A DNA stretch of 64,000 nt. Source: Epiperipatus broadwayi (Eukaryota; Onychophora; Udeonychophora; Euonychophora; Peripatidae). The notes under the pieces were generated by a model, which was given only the letters and a program-made list of their open reading frames with translations, had not been told where the DNA came from and made no database searches. Within the stretch, counting starts at the first letter, position 1; every line of letters starts with the position of its first letter. A program made the position numbers and the translations under genes. The stretch is from assembly GCA_028023455.1 (NCBI GenBank), contig JAQFVV010006293.1, forward strand, positions 2,181,844-2,245,843. The letters run 5' to 3'. Below are positions 10,795 to 22,395 of the stretch, piece after piece.

Positions 10795-13450
10795 ATTATC
10801 CAATTGTGACCAGGGTACACCACAAAGACCCATCACAGTATTACATAAAGGTATGTAAATTACCTAAAACAAATTACACAACTCTTTAATTAACTATTTT
10901 CCTTAATGAATGGATTTCAAAACTACACTCCCGAATCTTAATTTATGATTTATAGCTATTCTCTTCAATGACTATATCTTAAAACCTACACTCAGAACTT
11001 TAATTTATGATTTTATTTACTTGAGACTCCATGGCTGACCATGAATAAGATGGTATAATCTCTAAAACTACTAAAGATTATATGTTAAATATGAGCCACT
11101 TGACAAGATAGCAATAATTATAATCAGCTTCATAATATAACCAGCTGTAGCTCAGATACACGCAGGTTCTAATTAAAGAAATGCTTTATAGGTATATTCT
11201 TTGCTGTACAAGATAAGAAGCATGAACGTTAAGTTTTTTCTTCATTAACTTGAATATCAAATCAAATATAGCAATGAGACTTTATTACAATAGGAAAAGC
11301 ATCAGTTATAGTATTAAAAAGAAAATAGGTTTACTTGTTATACTGGCTAACAGATTTATTTATTCATTTCAATATAATTGATTCTGGATTATGTTTCAGA
11401 ATTAACAAGCAAAGCGGGTTTGATGTAGAAAGTAAATAGGATTTTATTATATCTGCACATCTCAAATTGCCCAATAACAAAAGTATTAAAATATTTTCTG
11501 AATATTTTAGTATTCTTGCACACATCATCATTATATACTACATTGGATTATCTGGCTTTATGTGTGAAAAATAGCAGTGGCACAGATAAATTATAAAATC
11601 AATATTTATTTATGATTCAATAAACATTAGAATAATAATTTGTTAACCCAATATTAATAAAATTAAATAAACAAAAATAAATTACATAAAATAACATCAG
11701 ATGTAATTGTTTCTAGATGAGTAATGTACATTAATTAGATAAATAATACAATCTAAGATTTTATTACCAATGGGTTTAATTTAAACGGTAGGGACAAAGA
11801 TAGATTCGAATACCCAGACAATGGGCACCTCCAATACATGAAAACCAATGCACCCATACTTCAAAATTATAATAACAACATTTGGTATTAATGAACCTAT
11901 AAAAATTGATCATAATAAGATAATAAATCAAAAGGGGAATTTGAAATAACTCGGCTGGAATATTATATAATTGACCTATAATAAATTATGACAATAATTC
12001 ATTCGAATGCCCTTTAATGGCTGATAACTGGATACATGTGAAAAACATAAGGATGAGGGAAACAATGTAAGCATCATAATGTATGGAGATTCTGCTCAAA
12101 CATACATTTATATAACTAAGAGCAATAATATACCTGTGGATGTATTCATCTGCACAAGGAATAATAAAGCAGTAAGTACCCTGTGGGTTTTCTAACCATA
12201 AACAGAGCAAAAAGCATAATTGCACAATGTTCAGCAGATTAACCACCAGCACAGAATAGTATGAAAAATATGATAAATGGCAAACAATTATTCAGCTGAC
12301 TAGACCACCAGCACAGAAAGGGCCATATAACATTAAAATAGTATTAACACTTACTTTGCTAATAAATAGAAATAAATTATCCTCATTAATTTATCAGCTC
12401 AATTAGAAGACATATGCAGTCTTACAAACATGAATTAAACCCAAAAGATGTAATAAAACTCTATTATAGGAAACAATTGAGATAATGGTTGGCCATAGAT
12501 GGTGTAAAAAAACAACCTAATATTATAATATGAGTATAAGCACAGAACCCTGGAAAAATGTACAGGATTAGGCCATGTTGTGTTGATGCATGTTATAGAT
12601 TTGTTGAATTAATCATTAAATCTTTACGCAAGTGCTGTTCCTAATCATTGACTCTCTTTAATCCCCATTGTATGTTCAATCATAAATCTTAACTTGACAA
12701 GTAATTATTTTATATACAATAGATTATATACATCGTGAACATCACACATGTATAAAGAATATAAATAAAACATGAAATACATATTCATCAAATTACTATA
12801 CCAGATTCAAAGATATATTATTTAAATATGAACTATCAGTCAATAAATTAATAGCACATTTCTTAAACTTAATTACAAATATAAATTAAATAGAATCTTA
12901 AAAGTTGATTGTATACTTCTTCATCTCCATTTATAAGGAATATTTATAAATGAGTTGATTTATGTGTAGATCCTGTATATCCAAGATATTTTAAGAGGTA
13001 GGATATGTATAATTTTAATCAAATTATTTTCAAAAGTTAATGGAATTGTATTACTTTATTTTAGGTGTGATTCCAAAATTGAAATATTTTACTACTTTTG
13101 ATTTATCAGTGTCGAAGATTAGGAATGGCTGCTCCAGCAAATAATTAACCCACAAGTGCTATAACTGCCAAAATAGTTTCCCGGTTATCTGTTATTTCTT
13201 TCCATAACTAGATTGTAATTTTAATAATAAAATAACTCACAATGTTGTTTCTAATATAAGTTCAAAGTGGGATTATAATTAATTATTTGTCATTCAGACA
13301 CTGGCACACAAAAATATTAAAACAATATTTCATTTATGAGAGCAAAACTTTATCCAAAATTAAATATAGTAATTCATTCCGCACATACATAACACCACTA
13401 TATGTGTTAAAGTTGTGAAAGTAAAGCATTTTATCCAAGGTTAAAATATA
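10795..13450 (+). repeat. Tandem duplication, copy 2 (~2.7 kb)
   Basis: This is the second copy of the 8090-10757 segment, with scattered substitutions and many small indels, so the duplication is not recent. Its right end is rearranged: TTTATCCAAAATTAAATATAG and a second TTTATCCAAGGTTAAAATAT both occur, around a block ordered differently in copy 1. An 88-codon minus-strand frame at 11986-12252 is not preserved in copy 1 and is unlikely to be a gene. Confidence 0.85.
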
Positions 13451-14421
13451 GTCTGTAAGCAATATGAATTATCAAGTAGACTGACCTTTAGCACTAGTAT
13501 TCCTGTTATCACATTTAGCAATAATTCCAGCATATTTCAGTTGTAGACATTTGGAAGATTATTAGCAGCTAGATTCATGGTTGAAAGACTTGAACAGTTT
13601 TGTTAAGAATTAGCTATATATTTTGTTATTAACACGTGATAATGTTACAATTTAAATTATTTAAGAAAGGTTTTAATTTAACTTTTCCTTTTTTGTCTTT
13701 AAATTCTCTCTTTTCTTTAAAAAAAAAAAAAAAAAAGCGCTTTTGTTTTCGTTATATGTTTAACGGTAAAAAAAAATATAAAGAAAACATTTTTACTTTT
13801 CTTTTTCCACCCTTACTGTTACTACCTGCCATTCTTAAAATAAAAAAATCTCTTTCTTCTCATTTACATGTCTGATAAAATAAAAAAGAAAAATATGCAT
13901 TTATCGTATCACATTTTATAAACTAATTCAAAAGAAATTAAATAATTTTTTTAGTTAAACCAAAGTTATCTCTGGGATTATTTAAAGAGAAAAAGCAAAT
14001 AATAATAATTTGTTTTTCTTTATCTTACTGAACTTAATGTAAAATGCTGTTGGTTTTCACTTTCAGGTTAAGCACAGTTTACTTAACTTAGTGTTTGGAA
14101 ACAGATCAAAACTAATAGATAAAAAAAATACAATAAGTAAGGCAACAAAATGGAATTATATAATCTCATCATTCAATTAATTTGGATGCAAATGTTAAGT
14201 ATACAAACTACTAGCTGTGATAATCAAGTCACCTAGAAGAAGATATAGAGAAATTTTATACTAGTTCTACCAAGTTTTATATTTTGTACCAAAATATAAA
14301 GGTTACAAATAGTCTATTATTAATCTTAACACCTAGTTGGGTGTGGACTCAAGCTACAAAGCCACTCAAATACAAACTTCTAATTATACCAGTAAAATGA
14401 AAAATATTTAAAAATTATATG
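13451..14421. other. AT-rich DNA, nothing recognised
   Basis: No gene is recognised. A run of A interrupts a low-complexity frame at 13636-13875. The right edge is the target site of the RTE element that follows. Confidence 0.5.
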
Positions 14422-14447
14422 CAATGTATTAATCATCATCATCATCA

Positions 14448-16028
14448 TCAACCATTATCAATCCACTGCAGGATGAAGGTCTCTCCAAGTTTAATCCATC
14501 TTCTCCAATCTTTAGCTTCTCTTTTCCACAACACCCCTGCACATTTGCTTATTTCATCCATCCATCTCACATGTGGTCTCTTTCTGGGTCTTTTACAATC
14601 TCTTGGAATCCAGTTTAAATTTTCAATTGTCCATCTATTATCATTTCTTCTAGCAATATGTCCAGCCCAACTCCATTTCAATCTTTTAATTTTTTCAATA
14701 AGGTCAGTAACACCTGTTTGTTGTCTTACCCGTACATTGCATTTTCGATCTCTTCTTGTTACTCCCAACATATATCTCTCCATACTCCTTTGGGTGGTCT
14801 GAAGTCTCTGTATTGCTCTTCTATTAAGTGTCCAAGTCTCAGATCCATAAGTAAGAACTGGTAAAACACATTTGTTAAAAACCATCCTTTTCAAACACAT
14901 AGGCATATTTCCTTTTAGTATCAAGTTATTTCTACCAAAAGCACTCCAACCAAGTTTAATTCTATGATTAATTTCCTCCATTATGTTTCCATCTGTATTA
15001 ATAATCTGACCTAGGTATTTGTAACTGTTAACTTCTTCTAATTCTTCATAATCAATCTTTATTTTCATATTTTGAGCAAATCGATTAAACATTACTTTAG
15101 TCTTTTTAACATTTATCTTTAGTCCTACTTTTCTACTTTTATCTGCTAACTCTTGCAACATTTCCTGCAGCTCTGAAGCATTATTTGCAAAAACAACTAC
15201 ATCATCTGCAAAATCTAAATGACTTAAATACTCTCCATTTACTTTCATTCCTTTAGTTTCCCATTTTAATCCACAAAATACTTCTTGCAGCACTGCTGTA
15301 AAAAGTTTTGGAGATATGGAGTCACCTTGCCTTACACCTTTCTCAATGTTGATTTTTCCAGTATCATTATGTAATTTAATTGTTGCTGTTGCATTTTTAT
15401 AAATATTCTTTAAAATATGACAATATCCTGGATCTATACCTTGATGATCCAATGCTTTAATCACTGAAGAAATGTGTATAGAATCGAATGCCTTTTCATA
15501 ATCTACAAATCCAAAACATAATGACAACTCATATTCATTTGTCCTTTCTATGTCTTCTCTCAATACCTGGATATGATCTATTGTACTAAAACCACTTTTA
15601 AATCCAGCTTGTTCTCTTGGTTGGTGGAAATCCAAAGTTCTCTGTAGACGAGTTGTAATTATCTTGGTAAAAATTTTATATAAAACTGATAAGAGGCTGA
15701 TAGGTCTGTAATTTCTAATATCTTCTTTATCACCTTTTTTAAATATTAATATTATTACTGCATTCTTCCAATCTTCCGGTACATCTTTATCATTTAGACA
15801 TTTGGTATATAACTTTGCTAAAATTGTTTCTATTTCTTCACCTCCTTCTTTTAATATATCAATTATAATTCCATCATTTCCTGGAGCCTTTCCTTTCTTC
15901 ATACATTTAATTGCATGTCTCACTTCTTCATTTAAAATTCTGGGCAATTCGGAAGATGTAATAGATATAGGAGGTACTTGTTCTTTATTACTATATAATT
16001 CTTGATAAAAATCTTCTACCAATTTCAT
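14448..16028 (-). CDS. RTE polyprotein C-terminal part: reverse transcriptase
   Basis: A 526-residue frame encodes the reverse transcriptase that copies the element's RNA at the nicked target. Visible blocks are WKNAVIILIFKKGD and NYRPISLLSVLYK, FVDYEKAFD (motif A), VRQGDSISPKLF (motif B), LDFADDVVVFA (motif C), KTKVMFN (motif D) and YLGQIINTDG. The C-terminal region has MLGVTRRDRK, LKWSWAGHIARR and GVLWKREAKDW, and ends FILQWIDNG just before the GAT-repeat tail. The ATG at 16028 is internal to the ancestral ORF. It overlaps the stop of the upstream frame by four bases, so re-initiation is conceivable but probably accidental. Catalytic residues look intact. Confidence 0.93.
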   Translation of the reverse strand: MKLVEDFYQELYSNKEQVPPISITSSELPRILNEEVRHAIKCMKKGKAPGNDGIIIDILKEGGEEIETILAKLYTKCLNDKDVPEDWKNAVIILIFKKGDKEDIRNYRPISLLSVLYKIFTKIITTRLQRTLDFHQPREQAGFKSGFSTIDHIQVLREDIERTNEYELSLCFGFVDYEKAFDSIHISSVIKALDHQGIDPGYCHILKNIYKNATATIKLHNDTGKINIEKGVRQGDSISPKLFTAVLQEVFCGLKWETKGMKVNGEYLSHLDFADDVVVFANNASELQEMLQELADKSRKVGLKINVKKTKVMFNRFAQNMKIKIDYEELEEVNSYKYLGQIINTDGNIMEEINHRIKLGWSAFGRNNLILKGNMPMCLKRMVFNKCVLPVLTYGSETWTLNRRAIQRLQTTQRSMERYMLGVTRRDRKCNVRVRQQTGVTDLIEKIKRLKWSWAGHIARRNDNRWTIENLNWIPRDCKRPRKRPHVRWMDEISKCAGVLWKREAKDWRRWIKLGETFILQWIDNG

Positions 16029-17401
16029 GATGTCATCTCTCTTTTTAGTAATAATTCTTTTTTTTTTCTTATTGCAGATATAAATTTCCTACCAATACCA
16101 AAATGTTTAACATTCTTGAGACTTTTATTTTCTTCTACAGCTTTCCTTGCTATTTCACAGTTATACTTTCTTATATCATTTTCAACTCTTTTCCGTACCA
16201 TTTTACAAAATTCGAGATATTCAATTCTTTTTAATACATCATTTTTGTATATCTTCATATTCCTTCTTTTTTTCATGAATTCTCTAGTCTCAGTAGAAAT
16301 TTTATTAATCAATTGCTGCTTTTTTCTACCAGCTATCTTTGTTGCAGTTTTTAAAAGTGTATCAGTTATTTTCATATTAATTTCATTCAAATCTGAATCA
16401 TGTTCAAAATCTCCTAACACTCGAAACCTATTTGTAAGTTCTAATTTAAATTCATTAGAATGTTTCTGAAGATTAGGAATATCAACTGTAAATATTGTTT
16501 TTCTCAATAATTTTTGTCTCTCTAGTTTTACATTAACACGTAACTTACACCTTACTAATCGATGATCACTTCCTGTGTTAAATTTATTAAGAACATTACA
16601 ATCTTGAAATATGTATTTCCTGTTAGTCAAAATATAATCCAATTCTGCTGTACCTTCATTTGGATGCTTCCATGCCCATTTCCTTTTAACATTTTTCTCA
16701 AAAAATGAATTCATAATATAAAGTTTTTCTTTTTCTGCAAACTTCACAAGTCTATGTCCTCTCTCATTTCTATTACCATAACCAAAATTACCTACAGCAA
16801 TTTCATCTTTCATTTGTCTACCAATTCTAGCATTAAAGTCTCCCATAACAATTTTAAAATGTTGTTTACTCTGATCAAAAGCCTTTTGTACATCCATATA
16901 AAAATCTTCTACTACTTCATCACTATGAGAACTTGTTGGGGCATAAACCTGAATTATCTGTATTTGGTATCTGCTATTAAGTTGTATAACTAATCTTGCC
17001 ACTCTGTCCGATACACCATCAATCTCCACAATATTGTTCTTCCACTTTTTATTTATAATGAATCCTACTCCACTTGTATTTCCAATATGTGTGCCTTTAT
17101 AATAGAGTATATGTCCACTTTTTAAATCAATTGTTTCTTCTCCTTTTCTTCTAACTTCACAAAGTCCAATAATGTCCCATTTAATATAAGACAGTTCTTC
17201 TTCTAATTCTTGCAATCTTCCTTCACTTGAAAGTGATCTGCAGTTGTAAGTACCTAAATAAAAAGTCGTCATCAAATGGCAGCCTGGGTCCGCAATCAGG
17301 GGATTCTTAGCACCCTCCGCCTTCGGCCACCAACCGCTGCCTTGGTTGGTGACTTTACAGCCTCCTGGGAATAAGGGCCATGCTTTATTTTTGTCTATCA
17401 T
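16025..17401 (-). CDS. RTE polyprotein N-terminal part: endonuclease and linker
   Basis: A 458-residue frame encodes an apurinic-like endonuclease, which in LINEs nicks the target DNA to prime reverse transcription. Catalytic blocks are visible in order: TYNCRSL (Asn), LCEVRRKGE (Glu), VYAPTS (Tyr), VMGDFNARIG (Asp, Asn), AELDYILTN (Asp) and SDHRLVRCKL (Asp-His). All expected catalytic residues seem present. A basic linker follows from about residue 300. The frame ends in REMTS because one base is missing in an A-run near 16062-16071. In copy A the corresponding codons run on into the RT domain, so this is a frameshift within one original ORF rather than a natural gene end. The stop and the next frame's start overlap as ATGA. 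Confidence 0.9.
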   Translation of the reverse strand: MIDKNKAWPLFPGGCKVTNQGSGWWPKAEGAKNPLIADPGCHLMTTFYLGTYNCRSLSSEGRLQELEEELSYIKWDIIGLCEVRRKGEETIDLKSGHILYYKGTHIGNTSGVGFIINKKWKNNIVEIDGVSDRVARLVIQLNSRYQIQIIQVYAPTSSHSDEVVEDFYMDVQKAFDQSKQHFKIVMGDFNARIGRQMKDEIAVGNFGYGNRNERGHRLVKFAEKEKLYIMNSFFEKNVKRKWAWKHPNEGTAELDYILTNRKYIFQDCNVLNKFNTGSDHRLVRCKLRVNVKLERQKLLRKTIFTVDIPNLQKHSNEFKLELTNRFRVLGDFEHDSDLNEINMKITDTLLKTATKIAGRKKQQLINKISTETREFMKKRRNMKIYKNDVLKRIEYLEFCKMVRKRVENDIRKYNCEIARKAVEENKSLKNVKHFGIGRKFISAIRKKKELLLKREMTS

Positions 17402-17726
17402 AATTGTATATATGTATTGGAAAAATATTTATCATTTGCACAAACATTCATTCTGCCTTATCAGGCACTGAGAAGAAAGACCATGGTGTTTCTTGATCTT
17501 ACACTCAGAGGTAAAAAGCCAATAAACTCACCACGCTGGCTAATGCGTGTTGGTGAGCAGCCCATCCATGTTCATGTACTATATGAATAATCACATAGTA
17601 ATAACAGCTGCAACGACAAGAACGTATGGAGTGGACATTAGGAATTTGCCTTGCTCGGTTCCTTTAAGGCCTCCAAGAGGAATCAAAGGGTCTCCTTTCA
17701 GTTAATAGCAAATTCCTTTCTGCAGC
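17402..17726 (-). promoter_or_regulatory. RTE 5' leader with probable internal promoter
   Basis: The element's 5' end lies at 17726, beside the TSD, and the first ATG is at 17401. The leader is clearly more GC-rich than its surroundings. RTE elements must carry an internal promoter in this region to remain mobile; that is known of LINEs in general, and I see no specific motif that proves it here. The first in-frame ATG gives a ~43-residue extension before a second ATG at 17272, which directly precedes the endonuclease domain, so the true start could be either. Confidence 0.55.
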
Positions 17727-17738
17727 CAATGTATTAAT

Positions 17739-20700
17739 ATAACTTAAAATATGATTTACAAGTGAATATTTCTTAAAGAATTTAATTAAATTAATAAATT
17801 TAAATTTATTCAGTTATATATTTATGTAATTGTGAGGAAGTTTTATGATGTAAAATAGCACAATTTGAATACTTTTCTGTAATAAAAATGTTATTTTTGT
17901 ATATAGTAAAAGGGATAATAAAAAGAGAAATGGTTTTTAAAAAAAAAAAAAAGTTTGTTATATTAAAAAAAAATCTGTATTGCCTTTTTTTTATTACGTG
18001 GTAAAAAATTTAAATATAAGTTTAAGCTTCATTGTATTAATAGGAAGACTGCTACCATTTTCTACACGTATTATTTAATATAGAAAATTATATACATATA
18101 TTTGCTTTTAAAAACTACTGTAAAAACAAATGATATTTTCATAGAACCTTAAAGGTAAGTTAAATTTTTTTATAAAAATTTTGTTATAGGCAATAAATTT
18201 TGATGATTTGGTTTGTTTTTTTAAAACTTGGCTGATCTAATAATTTAGCGTTGAGATTAGAAGTTACAGTTATATTTTGTTTTTTATTTGTTATTGAAAA
18301 TAAAGTTTTAACATGTATTTGTAAATTTTTTTTTGTTTCTGAACTATACAGGCAGTTGAAAACTTTATTGAGTTTAAGGATTGGTTTAAATTCTTAATGA
18401 AAATATGCTATGGATATAAAACTGATTTGTATGTGTGTGTTTTTTTATCATAAAATTATTGTTATTTTTTGTTTTTATATACCATTTACACTCGAGAATG
18501 TATATCTATTACATTTATAAATACAATTCATTCAGATTTTAACTATTTTTTTAATAATTCAATTTTTTCATGAATGTATATAGTGCTATATAAATATAGT
18601 CTGTGTTTGTCTTTGTTACATTATATTGTCTGATCTAAAAATGTTTGAAAAAAGAAAAGTTTGAGGTTATGCATCTCATAATATCAGTATTATAACTTTA
18701 TATAAGAAGAAAAAGGGCTTAATGTTAAACTGACAAAATTTTAGATATACAGTAATTTAAAATATCATTTGAAAATTTTTATTAAATTCTGAATTGTAAT
18801 AAATAACTAGCTGATAGTTTTATATTAAATAAAAACAAATATAAAATATTTTTTTTAAGTGTTAAATCTTAATAGTACAATACCTTTTTACACATCTTGT
18901 CAATATTTTTTTGCTTAATTAACGTTTATTTTAACAAATAGATAACACTTGACAAGTTTTAGTTTTATAACAGACAGAAGCATTTATCAACTTTCTAGTT
19001 ATAATAGAAATAACTTATTCGTTTTTAATATTGGAAGTGATTTTATTTAATTGATGTAAGTAACATAAATGCTATTGTTTTGAAAAGTTGATGTATTCTG
19101 TTTAAAAAATGACATAACTTCAAATGCAGAAATAAAAACAAACTGATCTTTAATTTTCATTCATAGCTTAAAGTATATGTACTCCCACTTATATGGAAAT
19201 GATTAAAAGTAAAAGGGAATTAGAATTATATTTTGTTCTCTGTGAATATATAATATAAATAATGTATTTATATAATGATGGAAAATGCATCTTATACACA
19301 TTTGAGAATTTATTATTTTTATTCATTTTATTTGTTTTAATGATTCAGTTTGTTTATAACTGAATTAAATAATGAGAAAAACTCCAGATTGCATAAAAAG
19401 TATATTGTTTTATAGTAGTTCTTTTATCCATATCGTTTGATTCCAAATCTCACAGATATTAAAATTTGAAGACAGTAGCTAATCTTATGTAATATACATT
19501 TTAAACATGTTTTTATATGTTCAAAAATGTGTACAATTTAATTTTAAAACTATACATATTAAAACATCATTTTTAACACATACAGTAGAATCATTCAAAG
19601 ATGTATGTGGAGTATACACATACTAATAATAGAATTTAAAAATTGTATATACTAATGTATCATTCTGTTAAAAAAAAACTAACTTAGTATTCTTGTATTC
19701 TTCATTTTTTTGTGTGGAATGAAAATTATTGATGTAATGTAAAAAGTATAATACTTAATCCTGTCAAATTCATAAAATGCACCATAGTGTATTTTGCCTT
19801 TATTTATTTTTTAACTTTTTTTTTTTTTTTAATGTGTTTTATTGAAAGCATAATTATTGAAAATTGGTTGTAGATGATAAAAATGTACTCAAATTTTAAA
19901 TCTTACAATTCTTCCATATCTGAATTAAAAATAAATTTTTGTTTGAAATCTTTAAATCAGTGTAGTCAATAGGTGATCAATTAGAAATCGTTTACATTTT
20001 TAAATATTTGTCTTAAATTGAAGCCTCTTTTGAAGGATTTAAAAGATTTTTATACTCATTTTAAAGGTTTACATTTTAAGATTACAGTGATCTTTTTTTT
20101 TTTTTAAAGAAAGTATATTTAATTATTTTTAATAATAAAATGGCCGTTATAGTATTAATAAAAGGTGTGGCAAAACTTTAGAAAACTTAGAAATGTTTTT
20201 TCCTTAGTTTTTCAAAAGGTATGATAAATAGATATTACTACTTACATCCATTTTCTCAAATTATGTTATATATTAATTGCTAATAATTTCCAAATAAATA
20301 TAAACATAAATAAGAAAAATATTAAAATAAATCAATGTAAATTGTTATTAGAGTGCATACCTATGCAGCATATATTTCATCTGGGCAGTCCAATTATCTG
20401 GGAGGATTCTGTGAAACAAATGATTATTATTTCATTGACCAGTCATGTATTAATAATGTAGGATCAGTTCATCACTGAGAAAATCGTAAGCATATGGTTT
20501 TGGTGTTTTCTGTGCAGATTAATAGAATAGAATAAAAGTCCAGAGTAATCAAAACTTAGGAATATAAAAGTTTTGAATACTTGCTCTCTGAAGATTTAAA
20601 ACAGTCTAAAGATTATTATAACTCTTGTGGGGCTTCCATTATTATTTTCTTAAGTCTTCAGATCCCAATATTTGTATAAATCTAAATGATTAGGAATCAT

Positions 20701-22280
20701 TTATAATAGATGTAGACTTAATTGTCATGTTTACTATGTATTATTATTGGACGAATATCTCTCGTTTATAAGCATAACGAATCTATTTGGTTTCTCAGTA
20801 CACAGCCGTTACTACTATATTAATTAGATTTGCTGATATTATATTTTTATATATCTAAACGTTAACTTATTTATTGCTTGTTGCAACTCATTTTAATATT
20901 TATTTTTAAAAAATTATTACCAATAATAATTTCCTTAACTTCATTCTTCGTTATTTAAATAAAATAATCATTGTTGATGAGTAAGGTTTTTTTATACCCA
21001 TTCTCTAAATAAAATTTACTTTTTCAGAATTGTAAATTATATTTATGACCTTAATTAATTATGAGAATGAGAGAATACATTGCTATAAATATTTATTGCT
21101 TTCTTTTTCTTTTTTAATTCTTAAGAGATATCCTTTTAATATATAATTTATCTTTCAGAAATATTTTCATTAATCAAATAGTTGGCATCAAGTCTCACCT
21201 ATAGTTGCAGATTGTATATTTTTTATGTATATTCCATGTCTAAAGGTGAATACTAATCTTTCAAATATTATCAAAGCGTGTCTGTGGCATTGGAATGATT
21301 TGTTATTTCAATAGTGAAACTTGAAGCTACCAGTTTATTCTCCAAGTGTTGCTTGACTTGTGTATGGTTAGGTCATGTTCAGTGGGTGGTGAGGGAAAGA
21401 AAAGAATAAAAAAATTAACTTATGAATACTTGTTTCTCTTTATATGCAGTATATATACAGCAATATAAAGGGGGGAAAATCTAAAGGATTTTCTTTTATT
21501 TAGCTAATAAGCTTTTCGCCTTGAATAACAGAATTGAACCTGGAAGCTTTGTGGTTGTAAATGCTTATTGATTTGTATCTTAAGAGTAAGGAGACTCTCA
21601 TGGCTAACTTTACTCTGTAGATAAGGCTTGGTATTTAAGGGAAAAAATTAATCACTTTTCTTTTTAATGGCAAAGTTACATTGATTTTTTTTTTTTGCCC
21701 TCTCCTCTAGTATTTTTATAATTAGATATCATAATTAAGATAACTGTTTTGTAATTGTTATTGTTAAATGTATGTATCTTTAAGATAGATAATTATTATG
21801 TATGTAATTGTCTCTCTTTAAAAACGAATTTATTTTAATACCTCAATATTTGGAATTGTATCGTGAATTTTAATGAAATTTTTGAATCATTAAATTAATA
21901 AGTTAATCATATTATAATTAATTTCAATTTATTTTTAGATAACAGTTAATATCAGGTCAAAGGATGAAAAACCATTCAAACTCTTGCTACTCACAATCCT
22001 TTGCGGCCCTTTCTCCGTGAAGAAGTATTCGCTTTGCATTGAGTTATTTAAGAACTGTCTGTTTTAGTTATATTAAAGGGCAGAATTCACATACAAAATA
22101 TGTATATAGTTTTTAACTACATTGCTTTGAAAAATGTTGGTTTATTGGCCAAAATAATGCAAGTCTTCGAAGTTAGCAGAAAATCATATAACACAAATAT
22201 AAAGTCAAATAGGATTTCAGAAAAGTTAACTTACAAACTAATCTTCAAATTAAATTACAAGATATGATGCTATCTAAGAG
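17739..22280. other. Long AT-rich stretch, nothing recognised
   Basis: I found no coding motif, tRNA or clear repeat in this 4.5 kb. It carries many T homopolymers (near 19815 and 20090) and scattered A-runs. A patch at 21520-21570 has a weak B-box-like GGTTCAATTCTG on the minus strand but no matching A box, so it is not called. Confidence 0.5.
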
Positions 22281-22395
22281 ACATATCTTTACATTTATGT
22301 TTACTTGATTGGACAATGCAACCTATGCGAATTGTGAACATGTCTGCACATCTATATTTACTTGATTGGACAACATAACTTATGTGAATTGTGAC
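22281..22395 (+). repeat. Two-copy tandem repeat, 57-base unit
   Basis: Two head-to-tail units start at 22281 and 22338. They share TTACTTGATTGGACAA and a TATG-GAATTGTGA end, with several substitutions. There is no coding signal. It is a local duplication. Confidence 0.8.

Larger units (their letters stand above)
14434..17726 (-). mobile_element. Full-length RTE-clade LINE, copy B
   Basis: A complete non-LTR retrotransposon of about 3.3 kb on the minus strand is flanked by perfect 12-base target-site duplications, CAATGTATTAAT, at 14422-14433 and 17727-17738. In element orientation it has a ~325-base leader, a coding region with endonuclease and reverse transcriptase, and a very short 3' end closing in GAT repeats. 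The short repetitive 3' tail and the endonuclease plus RT layout without a separate ORF1 are typical of the RTE clade. The protein resembles elements often annotated as endonuclease-reverse transcriptase. One single-base deletion splits the ORF. Perfect TSDs and near-identity to copy A indicate recent activity. Confidence 0.95.

Noticed and set aside
11986-12252. 88-codon minus-strand frame in the second 2.7 kb copy
   Set aside because: The homologous region of copy 1 is interrupted, and no protein family pattern is visible.
13636-13875. 79-codon plus-strand frame with poly-Lys
   Set aside because: It is produced by an A homopolymer in low-complexity sequence.
14419-16469. Plus-strand open frames at 14419-14802, 14658-14864, 15802-16005, 16002-16469 and 16754-16993
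   Set aside because: They are antisense shadows of the RTE coding region.
21520-21580. tRNA-like B-box word on the minus strand
   Set aside because: No A box at the right distance and no matching copy elsewhere in the window.
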